Source: Bathymodiolus brooksi
Lineage: Eukaryota; Mollusca; Bivalvia; Mytilida; Modiolidae
Length of the DNA stretch: 64,000 nucleotides
Assembly (NCBI GenBank): GCA_963680875.1
Contig: OY804589.1
Span: 27,454,353 to 27,518,352 of the forward strand
Direction: 5' to 3'
The stretch's first letter is position 1, and each line of letters starts with the position of its first letter. The position numbers and the translations under genes were made by a program. Shown here piece by piece: positions 20,052 through 30,499 of this stretch. A model generated the notes under the pieces. The model saw nothing but the letters and a program-made list of their open reading frames with translations. It did no database searches and had not been told where the DNA came from.

Positions 20052-21158
20052 CATACGTTTGAACTCTATTATTTCTGGTTTTAATAAACGTATAAATTCA
20101 ACGTTGCATGATGTTTGAGCGCATTGGTCCTACATTTGAACGCAAAAAATACTACGTTTGAGCGCAAAAAAATCCACGATTGAGCACATTTTACCTTCGC
20201 TATTTACTATTTACCTGAGAAAAAAAAGAAATTATTATAAAATTTGAGCCGAAGAAAATAAATCTTGATTTTGAACTTGGAATGGTTAACCTTCTAAGAG
20301 AAGAATTCAGGGAAGTCGAAACTAAAGGTTGTAGGCTTCATCTTGGTCAAGCGTGGTATAGAAAAATTCAGTCTCTTGGTCTTGCACAGGACTACAAAGA
20401 TAAATCTAGTGAAATTGGTAAATGGCTATCCCAATTTTTTGGACTTCTCTTTCTACCTCCTGATGAAACCGTAGACAGTTTTGTAGAGGAGATGATACCA
20501 GAGGCACCCACAAATGAACGATGTTCTAAGTTCTCTGACTATTTATTAGAAACCTATGTGGACGAAAACTCAAAATATCCTCATACAATGTGGGCTTCAA
20601 AACCTTGCAGTACAGCTAAACGCATTAACAATGGCCCGGAGTGCTTTCACAGTCACTTCAATGATCAGTTTTATTCTGCGCACCCATGTATATACATTGT
20701 ATGTATTCATTGATGTGTTAAAACAAATACAGACAACTACATACATTAAAATTCGAGGTCTTGACAACCCCGCTACAGTCAGGCGCACCGAGAAGGAAAA
20801 ATTGGGTTTTCCTTAGAACAATACCGTAGGTTAGAGACAGGAGAAATTTCTAGAGCAACTTACATGAAGTCAATGGGGTTGAAATTTTCCGCAAGAATCG
20901 ATTTGTAAGATTTTAGTGCTACTTTTATAAACATTTTTAAACATTCTTAAATCTATTTCATAAAACATTTTAAATAAATCCTATGATGTTGTTATGATGT
21001 GTTTTTTAGTGCTGTAATCTTTTATAATAAAGTGTATATATTTTTATTTCTATTTTTCACATTTTTAGATATTAAATTCCCCAGGCAAACCACAGGTAAA
21101 ATGCGCTCAAACGTAACACACTTAAAATTGAAAATGCGCTCAAACGTAGTGCGCCCAT
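20052..21158. mobile_element. Inner element with GTTTGAGCGCA subterminal repeats
   Basis: The left side (20052-20195) has ACGTTTGAAC, TGTTTGAGCGCATTGG, CATTTGAACGCAAAAAA and CGTTTGAGCGCAAAAAAA. The right side (21098-21158) has the complement ATGCGCTCAAACGTA twice. These look like the repeated ends of a second, nested MULE that brought in the transposase fragment between them. Confidence 0.65.
20230..20908 (+). pseudogene. MULE transposase, C-terminal part, frameshifted
   Basis: The open stretch includes LDFELG (a likely catalytic Asp region), KGCRLHLGQAWYRKIQSLGL, YKDKSSEIGKWL, FADYLLE-like SDYLLETYVD, and NGPECFHSHFNDQFYSAHP, the usual order in the C-terminal half of animal Mutator-like transposases. 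The frame shifts near 20695 (continuing as FIDVLKQIQTTTYIKIRG). It shifts back near 20807 (EQYRRLETGEISRATY) and ends at TAA 20906-20908. The N-terminal half with the first catalytic Asp is absent. Family assignment is by motif recognition. Confidence 0.8.
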
Positions 21159-21363
21159 ATTCAACCCGTATACCTTTTTTGTCCCCCGCGCGAAGCAACG
21201 GAGTGACATAGTAATGGTCTGCGTTCGTCCATCCGTTCTTCCGTCCTTGTGCAAACATGTATCTTAAAGTAGTGTTACTAGAAATTAAGGTATAAAACAA
21301 CAAAGTACCGAAATTGCAGGAAATAATGATTTTTTTTCTAGTTTAACCCGTACGTTTTTTCCT

Positions 21364-21913
21364 ACATGTAATCATCTTCGCTAGCCAAGGGTTACGATTC
21401 GGGTCCCCCTTCTCTCCACCCTTGGCGGATCTAGAATACATTTTGAAATTTGCGCGCAATGCCACCTGGTGGTTTATCGAAGTTGCGCCCCTTAGATAGT
21501 CGTCATCGCCAGCCAATCAGAATCGTTTTGTTATACGTATGTTGGAGAGTTGAAAATGGCAGCACCCAGTGAAGAAAAACTTATTTGTGATAAATTTAAT
21601 TTGGAAGCACTTACTGTCAACCAAGTGAAAGTTTCAAAGCTTTGGCAGACGGGAAAGATGTTTTCATTAGAACCAAAACGGGAAGTGGCAAATCGTTGTC
21701 ATATGAGAGCATTCCGGTGCCATCTGTGTTTACATTTCGTCGATAACATGTGCTCCGTGTAAAACGTCTTCTGATTGGATACGTGTACTGGTAGCCGTAA
21801 CCAATGAAATATTAAAGCGCGAATCCTCAAAATGTATTCTAGATCTGCCAAGGGTGGAGAGAAGGGGGACCCGAATCGTAACCCTTGGCTAGCGAAGATG
21901 ACATGTAATATGC
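21364..21913. mobile_element. Fold-back element, ~83-bp inverted ends
   Basis: Left arm 21364-21446 (CTTCGCTAGCCAAGGGTTAC, GGGTCCCCCTTCTCTCCACC) pairs almost perfectly with right arm 21831-21913. The 385-bp interior has a frame at 21553-21762 (MAAPSEEKLICDKFNLEALT...). It begins after a Kozak-like GAAAATGG but is unrecognised and may be captured host sequence. Confidence 0.85.
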
Positions 21914-22144
21914 ATAAAACATTTGTTTGATGATCTTTTATGATATCAGATGCGTAGCTGCCTTTACGCAAAAAAATCAATTGCTTGCACATCATTTCGG
22001 CAAAAAAATATTTGTTTGCTTGCACTAAATAATATATTATTATGAAGAATCCCACTTTTTCAGTATGATTAATAATCATTATAACGTGTTTTATATGCGA
22101 TCTGGTAGAAGTGGTCAAAGAGAATGAAGTTGTTATTAATCAGT

Positions 22145-22680
22145 TAACATCGGAACGAAACGACCAAACTGTGTGGGACTCGATCGTTATTTGATATGGT
22201 CGTTTCTATTGCCGATCAGTTTGAAATTCTACCGACTATTCCAAGGAGAACGGGCCGACAGATCAACCGAGCTGGTCATCCCGCTGATAACCCTAGCCAG
22301 TTTTGGCAGCAATCTATGTACTACCCGTTTATGAACTATTACATAACAGAGCTTACCGCGAGATTACTTGAAAATGGCGGCAGATACCAGGCACAATACT
22401 TGATACCAATGAACTTGCCTAGACTAACACCAGACACCGTAGACGTTATATTTGACACATACAAAACCGATTTACGTTGCGACATAGCTATGTTTTAAAG
22501 CCGAAATCAAAAGGTGGCAAGCCCGTTGGGCAACATTGACAACCGGTAAACCATCGAATCTGAAGGACACCCTTAACGTCACAAACGAAGAGCTCTATCC
22601 TTCGATCAGCACCGTTGTGTTGATACTTTTGTTAAGCAAAAAAATTCCAGTTGTTAATTGGATCAACAACGGGTCTTAAA
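22145..22680 (+). pseudogene. hAT-family (P52rIPK-like) transposase fragment
   Basis: The frame 22196-22498 contains PTIPRRTGRQINRAGHPADN and QFWQQSMYYPFMNYYITEL. This resembles the region before the dimerisation domain in hAT proteins related to the 52-kDa repressor of the inhibitor of the protein kinase. After a shift at about 22495 the next frame gives EIKRWQARWATL, KDTLNVTNEELYPSISTVV and then a stop. The N-terminal catalytic region and the final dimerisation motif are missing. It is a captured or nested remnant. Confidence 0.7.
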
Positions 22681-23255
22681 AATAATCTAATATTTAGATA
22701 TCTTTTAAATTTTAATATATAAATATCTTTTAAGTTTTAAGCTTAAACATATTTGGTTAAGATCAGAGTTTTAGTGGAGGATTTACTTCATTGGAATGAT
22801 TTCCATATATTTCAGAGACGACGCGGTTTTTTTCTCTCTTTTTTTTTAGACTTAGCACGCTTGGATCCATAATTACAAAACAGGGTTTTGGTGCAATTTT
22901 TGGCGTGTTTTCTACAAAATGTTTTAAGTTTTACCTATATTTGCCGATTACGCATTTTCTTTTGCTAGCAAAAGATGGGCGTACAGCCTACAACCCACCT
23001 GGATAGACCACTGCTTAGTCAGGATGTGAATATGAGTATCTTGCTTCTCTTACTTAATTTGATAAAGGACTGAATATTAAATCAATTCAACATTGTTCGA
23101 TACCTATCCTTTGGTCGAAAAACAAGACTAACGGACCTTAAAACGTTCGGACTAACGGACCTTCGGACTAATGAACCTTCGACTAACGGACCTTCGGACT
23201 AATGAACCTTCAGAGTAATGAACCTTCGGACTATCGAGCGGTCACCGTTTACATC

Positions 23256-23640
23256 AGATTACGACCCGCCCCCTTTTCCCCCGTCTCGTCAATACACTTT
23301 GTTTAGACTCCTTTCCCGTTTGCTGTCAGTTAATCTTGTACATATCTAATGTGGCGATTATTTCAAAGGCAATTAGTTTATCAAATATATTTAGGAATGC
23401 TGACTTTTAAGTTTTACCTGATTTTCTTCTGCAAATGAATTATGAATTTATGTGTAATAGGTATACAATGATTGAATGAATGTGACTCTGAAAACAAAAA
23501 CCAGCCAGTGTGTGTGTTATAAATAGAAAGTAGGCTAAATTTGTTATCTGTATGTAACTGCATATATGATATTTAATTGATTAAACAACTGTATTTTGCA
23601 AGACTGTGATTTTACCATAGTTGACTGGTAGTATAGTAAT
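23256..23640. other. No feature recognised
   Basis: AT-rich spacer between the MULE and the DUF6589-like remnant. Confidence 0.5.
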
Positions 23641-24447
23641 GCCCCCAAAAAACTTAACTGTTCTGAAGGCCACAGTGGGCCCTGTGTTCATTGTCTGCAG
23701 GCAAAGCCATTTTATGCCTTACATGTTATAAAAATTTTAACAAATTTGTGAGGTCTGATGATTCTCTAAATGAACTTTCAAAAACTGATGACTACCAGTT
23801 AACTAAATGTTTTCACAGTTTGATCAGGTGGAATATTGCAATGTAGACTGACAATCTTTACCTTACTGTTTTATCCTGTTTTAGAATTTGTAGTCAGTGA
23901 CTTTTTATCCAACAAAGCTTTATTGTTGCCAGATTTGTACAAAAAATTTGAAGATTTAGTTGACAAAACAGCTGAAAGGAACCAGAAGACAAAATTGGTG
24001 AACCCTCTCCCATTAGAGGCAATACATTCTCCCATTTAAGTTTGGAAGATTTCAAGGAAACGGGTGATGAAACCTTTGCATGGGAAAGTTTCGAGAAGAA
24101 ATTGTCAGCTTACAGTTTTCTGAAAAATTTGGTACAGGAAAATGATATACATGTAGATCTCCCAGGTCTTAAGACTTTTCTTTCATTTTCTGAAACTGAC
24201 ACTGAAAAATCTGAGTTTTGTTCAATTGAAGTTTTAGATGAGACAGCAGATTCAAAAGCCACAGTTTTGAAAACTTTGAATATTCTTCACAAAAAGTTTC
24301 AGATTGGGATAAAGCTTCAATATCAAGTTGTTGTTGGGGACAGGAAATCTTATGACCATTTAATAAAATTAAAATCAGAATATGGAGGTTCATTAAGCTG
24401 GGTTTTGCCATATCCTGGAGACGGGCACATACAAAATATCCCTATAT
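23641..24447 (+). pseudogene. DUF6589-like protein remnant, truncated
   Basis: A first coding-like stretch at about 23685-23849 gives KAILCLTCYKNFNKFV and KTDDYQLTKCFHSLIRWNIA. After a splice-acceptor-like CCTGTTTTAG, the frame 23874-24039 reads FVVSDFLSNKALLLPDLYKK. It shifts by one base at about 24035 into LEDFKETGDETFAWESFEKK. It then runs through QYQVVVGDRKSYDHLIKLKS and SWVLPYPGDGH, which resembles the VVGDxKTYxHL/PGDWH region of DUF6589-type proteins common in invertebrate genomes (from memory). The coding similarity stops at 24438, exactly where the next fold-back begins. I consider it dead. Confidence 0.55.
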
Positions 24448-24850
24448 AATCAACCAAAACCATATTTTTTTCAAAAAATTATTGTGAAATCATTTCTGGA
24501 TAGATTGTAACAAATTTTACACCAAAACATTCGGAATTGTCTATATTCTGTTTGTTTATTTGCTCAAATCTTTATACGAGTGGCTTTTATTTGTACATAA
24601 TTTTTCCATGATTGTTAATTTTTAGGATTTATTTTTAGTTGAAATATATAGGAAAATCAAAATCAAATTTTATTTGTTGTGTTTAAATTATGTACAAATA
24701 AAAATAACTCATAACAACATAATGAGTAAATAAACAATCAAAATATTGACAATTCTGAATGTTTTGGTGTAAAATTTGTTAAAATCTATCCAGAAATTAC
24801 TTCACAATATTTTTTTTGAAAAAATATGGTTTTGGTTGATTATATAGGGA
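24439..24850. mobile_element. Fold-back element, arms ~160 bp
   Basis: Left arm 24439-24602 starts TCCCTATATAATCAACCAAA. Right arm 24690-24850 ends TTTGGTTGATTATATAGGGA. The arms are about 85-90% complementary, with an 87-bp AT-rich loop. No clear target duplication. It interrupts the DUF6589-like coding remnant. Confidence 0.85.
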
Positions 24851-25237
24851 TTTTTTTTTACATTTCCCAATATTTTTTGACAGATGACTATATACATTTT
24901 CTTTAAATATTTATACATTTTTTTTTATCTTTATATTGAATTTTATTTTCATGCCTAGAAAAAATTTACACGAGTTCTGTTCATGATTCATCAAACGGAT
25001 ATAGAAATGTTTTTTCTTGAATTGCTAGAATAAAACCGGTGGACATGTAAATTTTAGTCGCCTATCCTTTCTTTTGGGGATAGGAGACCATATATAAATG
25101 TTTGTATATTCGAAAATTTGTTGTTAATTATATGCTATTAAAATAGCAACCTGCATCGGCATTATCATTTGTGCACAGCGTGTTTTTAAGTCATTAGGTT
25201 AGTTCTAAATTTATTTTTAGAAATACGAAAATTCATA
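24851..25237. other. No feature recognised
   Basis: T-rich and otherwise unremarkable; no continuation of the truncated upstream coding sequence is visible. Confidence 0.5.
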
Positions 25238-25628
25238 CGGAGTTATCTTTCTTGACTGACAATTTTTCTGAATCGAATAATTTTCGGCACTAAAAGCTGA
25301 CAGAAACTCTTATTAATGAATACAAACGTGTACCAGAGAAACATTTCGTTAAATAAATATATAACCTAGCGCAGTGTGAAGTTTTGGGAATGTCATTCTA
25401 CTGCAAACTTAATATATTTGCATTTTATTTCAATGCGATGGTACGGAGTTATCTTTCTTGGCTGACAATTTTTCGGCACTAAAAGCTGACACAATTTGTT
25501 ATTAATGAATAAAAACGTGTACCAGAGAAACATTTCGTTAAATAAATATATAACCTAGCGCAGTGTGAAGTTTGGGAATGTCACTATACTGCAAACTTAA
25601 TATATTTGCATTTTATTCCAATGCGATG
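25238..25628. repeat. Direct tandem duplication, ~200-bp unit twice
   Basis: TACGGAGTTATCTTTCTTG starts both units (about 25238 and 25441). Both run through GGCACTAAAAGCTGACA, CGTGTACCAGAGAAACATTT and AACCTAGCGCAGTGTGAAGT to CAATGCGATGG. The first unit has an extra CTGAATCGAATAATT segment. Confidence 0.9.
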
Positions 25629-26013
25629 GCGACTTTCCATCGAGGGGGTCACCCTCTAAATCATCATAATTTTAATAATAATCTCCCGTTTTAACTCAAA
25701 TCTAATAAACAAATCGTGGAAGTAATTATTGCTGAAAAGAAAACAATATAAGACGTTTCGATATTTTCTACGGTATAAATAAACGAGGTCTTTGTTCTAC
25801 AATTTTCATGACCGACGAACATGTCAACATTTTCAAATGAGAATCACGTGACCCGTGGTTTTACCAGCGACGCCATTAATGAGTTTGCTTTCCGACTGGC
25901 TTGTATCTAACGTTAACTAAATGACGGCACAAACTTGGACAGTGCAAACATTGAAGGTTTAAGGGAATACCAGGGGGGTGACGCATCTTTGCACACGGCA
26001 CGCTTTTATGAAA

Positions 26014-26048
26014 TATATAACCGACCGCCGGAAGTCGAGCTGTCATTC
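26014..26048 (+). promoter_or_regulatory. TATA box plus initiator
   Basis: TATATAA at 26014-26020 lies 31 bp upstream of the A in an initiator-like TCATTC (26043-26048). This is the classical animal core-promoter spacing. An ATG in good context (ATTATGGCT) follows at 26054. The implied 5' UTR is very short. Confidence 0.45.
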
Positions 26049-26053
26049 AAATT

Positions 26054-26311
26054 ATGGCTGCCCAAGTGAAAACATCGAGTAGCAGCTGGTTAGACTCCTC
26101 AGATGTATGGTTATTTTGTTTGGAGAAAGATGTTTTTAGAGTAAGAATGAGAGACTGTCCAAGTATCAACGTATTGGTACGAGTTGTACACATAACACCG
26201 GTCAACAAAGTTGTGAGACGTCTTGTTCTGATGGCCTGTGAGCAGTTGAATTCGTCCTTGGCGTCCACGTTTCCAGCATTATTACTAATTAATAATGCAT
26301 GTAATTTTAAG
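26054..26311 (+). CDS. Orphan first exon, unknown protein
   Basis: ATG at 26054 opens a frame of about 86 codons up to a donor-like AAG|GTAAAT at 26311/26312. Contents include SSWLDSSDVWLFCLEK, a repeated-valine stretch INVLVRVVHITPVNKVVRRL and ACEQLNSSL. I recognise no domain. The core promoter, Kozak context and donor suggest a real 5' exon or one carried by a mobile element. No downstream exon was found in the window. Confidence 0.35.
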
Positions 26312-26319
26312 GTAAATTG

Positions 26320-27237
26320 AAATATTAAAGCATTAAAATGAAATATTTAATGCATATCTGGTTTGCTATGAAGATTTAAGGGATATCCTGTACTTGGCGA
26401 TCGCAATACTACCAATACTGGTAGCCTCACCAGACGCAATTTACGAACGGACACAATTATGAACAAAATAAAATTGATGTGCCCTAATTGTTCCTTCAAA
26501 ACATGAATTAAAAAAATGCTTTTATAAATAGATACCCCGCTAAATTACTCGTGTTTTGGGAGAAAATTATTTATGCGCAGTTGTTGAATGTTGCAGACTA
26601 CGTTTTCATAATTTGTAAACAGAAAACGATCGACAATTGCATTTGGAATCTATCGCTAAAATTCATTGTGGTACGCATATTTTGTTATCTTGTGTCTGTA
26701 ATTGGAATGCATAGAATCTCCCGATTCTATGCATATGTAGAACACAGTGAAATTAAAACAAAAACAGTCAATACAATACAATTTCCTTACCTTGATTTAT
26801 CCCAAAATGTCAAAATCTGTGATGTACCTTATTCCTGTTACCTGTTACCTATCTTGAATTTTCATCCACTGCCTGGATAACCGCTGTTGCCAACGTATAC
26901 ACCACTGAATCCAGAATCATAAATGTCTGGTATGGTGTGCCCCTATCACGTATCCCTAACTTATCTCTAAAATATCCCTATCTAGTTTAAAAACGGGATT
27001 AAAAGTATTTAAAAGTATCTATTTCTATATACACGGGTCATAAAAGAGTCAGTTGTATTGATAAAAGGTAAAAAGAACATCTTCTAGTGTGCCGCTGGAT
27101 GAAACGTTATTAATATATACACTGTCCATTAAAATTTCATTCTAAAACCGTTTAAAATATCCTGGCATATCCAATTAAAATTGCTAAAAAGAAAAGTTAT
27201 TCGTTACGAGATTCAGCAAGCTTTCACACTGCTAAAT

Positions 27238-27270
<33 letters not shown>

Positions 27271-27690
27271 GCCTAATCTACTTCTGTCTGCTCTCTAACG
27301 GTGTCGATATCTTATTAATTCTCTGGTTTGTTAGATCCTATTATGATACCGTAGTTATTTTGTGTAATCGTTGCAGGTACAGTTTATAACATAAACCTCT
27401 GGATAAGGTTTCCAAATAGCTCCTTTCCTTTAGTGGTATAAAGTCAAATTTTCTACAGTCAATTATTCATTGAAGAGTCCAAGGAATTCCGAATGCAAAC
27501 TGGCACACATTTATGGTGTGAATAAAGGAAAGGTTTTTATGTCATGTGTATTATATACAAATGGATATATGTGAACATAAATGAATGAATGCTCTTTCAA
27601 TGTTAACAGTTGTCATCAAATAATTTACACTAGAAAGGTTATTATTATGTCGTTCGAAATTGTGTCCGGTGTCGTAAAATTTTTAGCTAC
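26320..27690. other. No gene recognised; (TA)n microsatellite
   Basis: A (TA)n tract occupies about 27243-27270. Frames such as 26551-26880 have no supporting motif. Confidence 0.5.
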
Positions 27691-27785
27691 CCATGAAAAT
27701 TAGCTACCTCAAACTTCCGGTAGCTAATTTTCATACGGCGGAGCATAATAATTAGCTACCTATGAAAATTAGCTACTTGTAGCAT
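27691..27785. repeat. Cluster of TAGCTA-centred inverted motifs
   Basis: GAAAATTAGCTACC-type motifs occur four times, three in one orientation and one inverted (GGTAGCTAATTTTCAT). The same motif recurs once at 35315-35330. They could fold into small hairpins. Nature unknown. Confidence 0.6.
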
Positions 27786-27895
27786 AAACTTATAGGATTT
27801 GCCTCCCTTATTATGTTTACCAAAATACAGATTGTGTATTTCCAATGGAGAGACAAAATGAAAAACTGCATGTACATAAGCAGGAAAAGAGTTAC

Positions 27896-28140
27896 TGATT
27901 GACAAAGAGAGACATATAGATCTCAGGGGCGGATGCAGGGCCCCACCCCCTGGATCCGCCCCTGAGATCTATATGTCTCTCTTTGTCAAAAAATTGGAAA
28001 AAATATTATTTTTTTGGCGTAAAATCGTGATTTTTCACACGAAATACCCCAAAAATATTCGTGCCTCCCTTCGCTCGGCGCATTTTTTTATAAGTGCGTC
28101 CCCCCCCCCCTAACTTGAAATCCTGGATCCGCCCCCTGGA
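27896..28140. mobile_element. CAGGGGCGGATCCAGG-type MITE with palindromic left end
   Basis: The left end CAGGGGCGGATGCAGGG meets its own inverted copy CCCTGGATCCGCCCCTG. The palindrome continues outward through 23 bp of flank, GACATATAGATCT against AGATCTATATGTC and further. The element interior (GGCGTAAAATCGTGATTTTT) then runs right to TCCTGGATCCGCCCCCTGG. The same interior and ends occur at 29284 and 63903. Confidence 0.8.
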
Positions 28141-28692
28141 TCTGTACACAATAAACAATAGATATTAGTGGTGTTCATAGTTGAAAATCAAAATGCTACC
28201 TATATGGCTGTATAGCATGTGATTAAGTTACAAACTATCTTTTTTCAATTTACCATCGCGATGTATCATTTTTACAGCTATTAAAAAATAGATTGGTGGA
28301 CTATATATGGTAGAATTTAATATTTATGTGATGTTCAAACTATGCAAATTATTCTTTAACTTAATAAGATCATATATGATAATTATTAATCACACTTTTA
28401 TTATTGCTAACCGTGTTACCCTTTTGAAATAAAGAAATTAACTCATTTACTTACTTATTGACACTATCTTCTGAATTCAAGAAATAAATAAAATTATGTT
28501 CCATATATATTTAATAATGAAAGTTGGAAATTTATTACAATATTAAAGAACTGGTAGCTATTAGATTAATTTCAATTCGAAACTGAAATTATTTGCACAC
28601 TCTTGATGACAATTTCTTATTTGGATTTTGTAAAAATTGAACCCTAAATCATAAATTTCCAACAGAATGTGGAAGATGGCAAAATATGTGTA
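28141..28692. other. No feature recognised
   Basis: AT-rich, low information content. Confidence 0.5.
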
Positions 28693-28772
28693 CAGAACAT
28701 GGTTTGACCCGATCGGGACTCGAACCCACGATCTACCGCATTCGAGGCGAGCACGCTAACGATTACACTACC
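28693..28772 (-). mobile_element. SINE tRNA-like head, isolated, minus strand
   Basis: On the minus strand it has an A-box-like TAGTGTAATCG and an intact B box GGTTCGAGTCC (28718-28728), followed by GATCGGGTCAAACCA. It is the best-preserved head of the SINE family in the window. The body and tail are absent. Confidence 0.75.
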
Positions 28773-28789
28773 GATGAGAGTCTTTGGTG

Positions 28790-29283
28790 AGCATTTCTGG
28801 TCTGTTTCTCAGCGAATACATATATTTCACTTTGTTGTCGACTGTCCCTTATATGAAAATATTAGAGTAAAATTTTTTGATAAAGTTATTGACTTATGTC
28901 CAAATTTTAGATACATGGACACATCATCAAAATTTGTCTTGCTATTTACTAATGAACATGAACAAGTTTTGAAAAAATTAGGTAGTTTTATAGAGGAATG
29001 TTTTTTGCTGCGAGGACACAATTGATCCTATAGATATCATTAGGTTAGGTGAATTATTATAGTTATTATACATGTTATATTATATTAAATATGAATTGAT
29101 TTATGGTGGTATTTGATAGGCTCTGATCTGCCCGTGCAGTCACAGAACATAAATATGTTTTCCTGTTTTTTGTGTGTGTTTACATGTATGTCTCCAATAC
29201 ATTTCAATCATTGTATTAAATTGTTTGCCCCTTGTGGGCCCTTAATTGGCAATAAAAAATTCTTATTCTTATTCTTATATTGT
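28790..29283 (+). pseudogene. LINE 3' end (C-terminal ORF2 and tail)
   Basis: The frame to 29025 carries IFHFVVDCPLYENIRVKFFD and a FIEECFLLR end, typical of the C-terminus of APE-type non-LTR ORF2 proteins. It is followed by about 250 bp of 3' UTR ending GGCAATAAAAAATTCTTATT with a (TTCTTA)n-like tail. The copy is 5'-truncated. Confidence 0.75.
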
Positions 29284-29472
29284 CCAGGGGCGGATCCAGG
29301 ATTTCAAGTTAGGGGGTGCAAATTTTAAAAACTTGCGCCGAGCGGAGGGAGGCGCGAAAATGTTTGGGGTATTTCGTGTGAAAAATCCCTATTTTATGCC
29401 AAAAAATCTTATTTTTTCAAATTTTAGGGGGGGGGGGCGTGCCGAATGCGCGGCCCCCTGGATCCGCCCCTG
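29284..29472. mobile_element. CAGGGGCGGATCCAGG MITE with 5-bp target duplication
   Basis: Perfect ~16-bp inverted ends (CAGGGGCGGATCCAGG and CCTGGATCCGCCCCTG) are flanked by TTGTC on both sides. The interior has a CGCCGAGCGGAGGGAGGCG hairpin and a G-run. No coding capacity. It inserted into or just after the LINE tail. Confidence 0.85.
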
Positions 29473-29611
29473 TTGTCTACATAAATGACAATAGATAACG
29501 TAACAATACAAAATACATTGCGCATCGCACGGTCAACTTTTCGCGCTTTCACAATCCTTCGCCAGAAGATACATAAAAAGCGACTTTTTGAGTACATGTA
29601 TATAAACAACT

Positions 29612-29903
29612 TCATATTTCAAACCAAAGATTATCAACTGGTATTTGTTGCTTATAATGCAAAGCACGCAGAATTAAGGAGAAAGAGCAAAGACTGGTAG
29701 CTTCAGAATCAGGATAATGTGTCAAAGTGGAGCGACATGTATATCCGCGGACTGTTGTTTCCGTTAGCTAACACTATAAAAAAAAACTAAGCGTGTTGGT
29801 CTAGAAAAAAAGCGGACATCATCATCATCTCATTAACTTGGTCTCGCCATGATATAGCTATAAAATTGCTGAGTTGGCGTTAAAAAACAATCGCTCACTC
29901 ACT
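29612..29903 (+). mobile_element. tRNA-derived SINE, copy 4, head missing
   Basis: Begins at CAAACCAAAGATTAT, then TTGTTGCTTATAATGCAAAG, ATTAAGGAGAAAGAGCAAAG, AAAATTGCTGAGTTGGCGTT and CGCTCACTCACT. Confidence 0.8.
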
Positions 29904-30480
29904 AAAGCTGTTACGTACAGTTTTTATATTTCCCCGACAATGTACGTATATTGTGTTTATTCTGCAATGTCTTATAGTTAAAAAACAACAACTGGCAAAT
30001 TGTCTAAAAAGAGCAGAAACAGACATCGTTCTAAGCGTTTTAGACGTTCGCGCTTATAGTGTAAGTTTCTCGGCGTCGCTCGACATGAATCAGTTACCAG
30101 AAAAACTATATCTTGGTCAAAATCTTAAGCAATATGTGATGAAAGAAGCTGTTATATATAAAATCCTTAGGTACAGACAAAACAGATGTCACACCAATGA
30201 GGAGCGATGGACAGATCACAGCTGACTCAAAGCAAAAATCCAACATCCCCAACAGTGTCAGTCGTATTCACCGTAGAATCACAAGACAACATCCCCGACT
30301 GCACCAAAACCCACATCATAACCAGAGGCTCCCAGGAGCCTGTAATCGCTCACCTGGATCAAAGCTGCTTTCAATAACAACACAACTGCACTGTGGCGGC
30401 CATCTTGGCGGGAGAGCGCAACTGCCGGACATCATTTTGGAAGAGGACCATCCAATGACTATTCCATTAAAGTTTGGTTT
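29904..30480 (+). other. Two open stretches of unknown nature
   Basis: 29953-30225 is open for 91 codons (LKRAETDIVLSVLDVRAYSV, GQNLKQYVMKEAVIYKILRY). In a second frame ATG 30207 to TAA 30377 gives 56 residues with SPTVSVVFTVESQDNIPDC and THIITRGSQEPVIAHLDQS, a protein-like composition. Neither is recognised and there is no clear splice support. The DNA after 30400 grades into the tandem-repeat element to the right. Confidence 0.3.
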
Positions 30481-30499
30481 TAATTGAGCTACTGGTTCC

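Larger units (their letters stand above)
19923..23246. mobile_element. Composite Mutator-like (MULE) element with 9-bp target duplication
   Basis: GTTTACATC flanks the element on both sides (19914-19922 and 23247-23255). The ends are inverted: left starts GGTTCCGTGGCGTTATTCCG and right ends TCGAGCGGTCACC. Both are built of a ~15-bp subterminal motif TTAGTCCGAAGGTYC, about seven copies at 19936-20040 and about six inverted copies at 23125-23235. A 9-bp duplication and repetitive long ends are typical of MULEs. Inside lie a MULE transposase fragment (20230-20908), a Helentron-like 5' end (21178-21260), a fold-back (21364-21913) and a hAT transposase fragment (22145-22680). No intact transposase remains, so it is non-autonomous. 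Confidence 0.85.
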
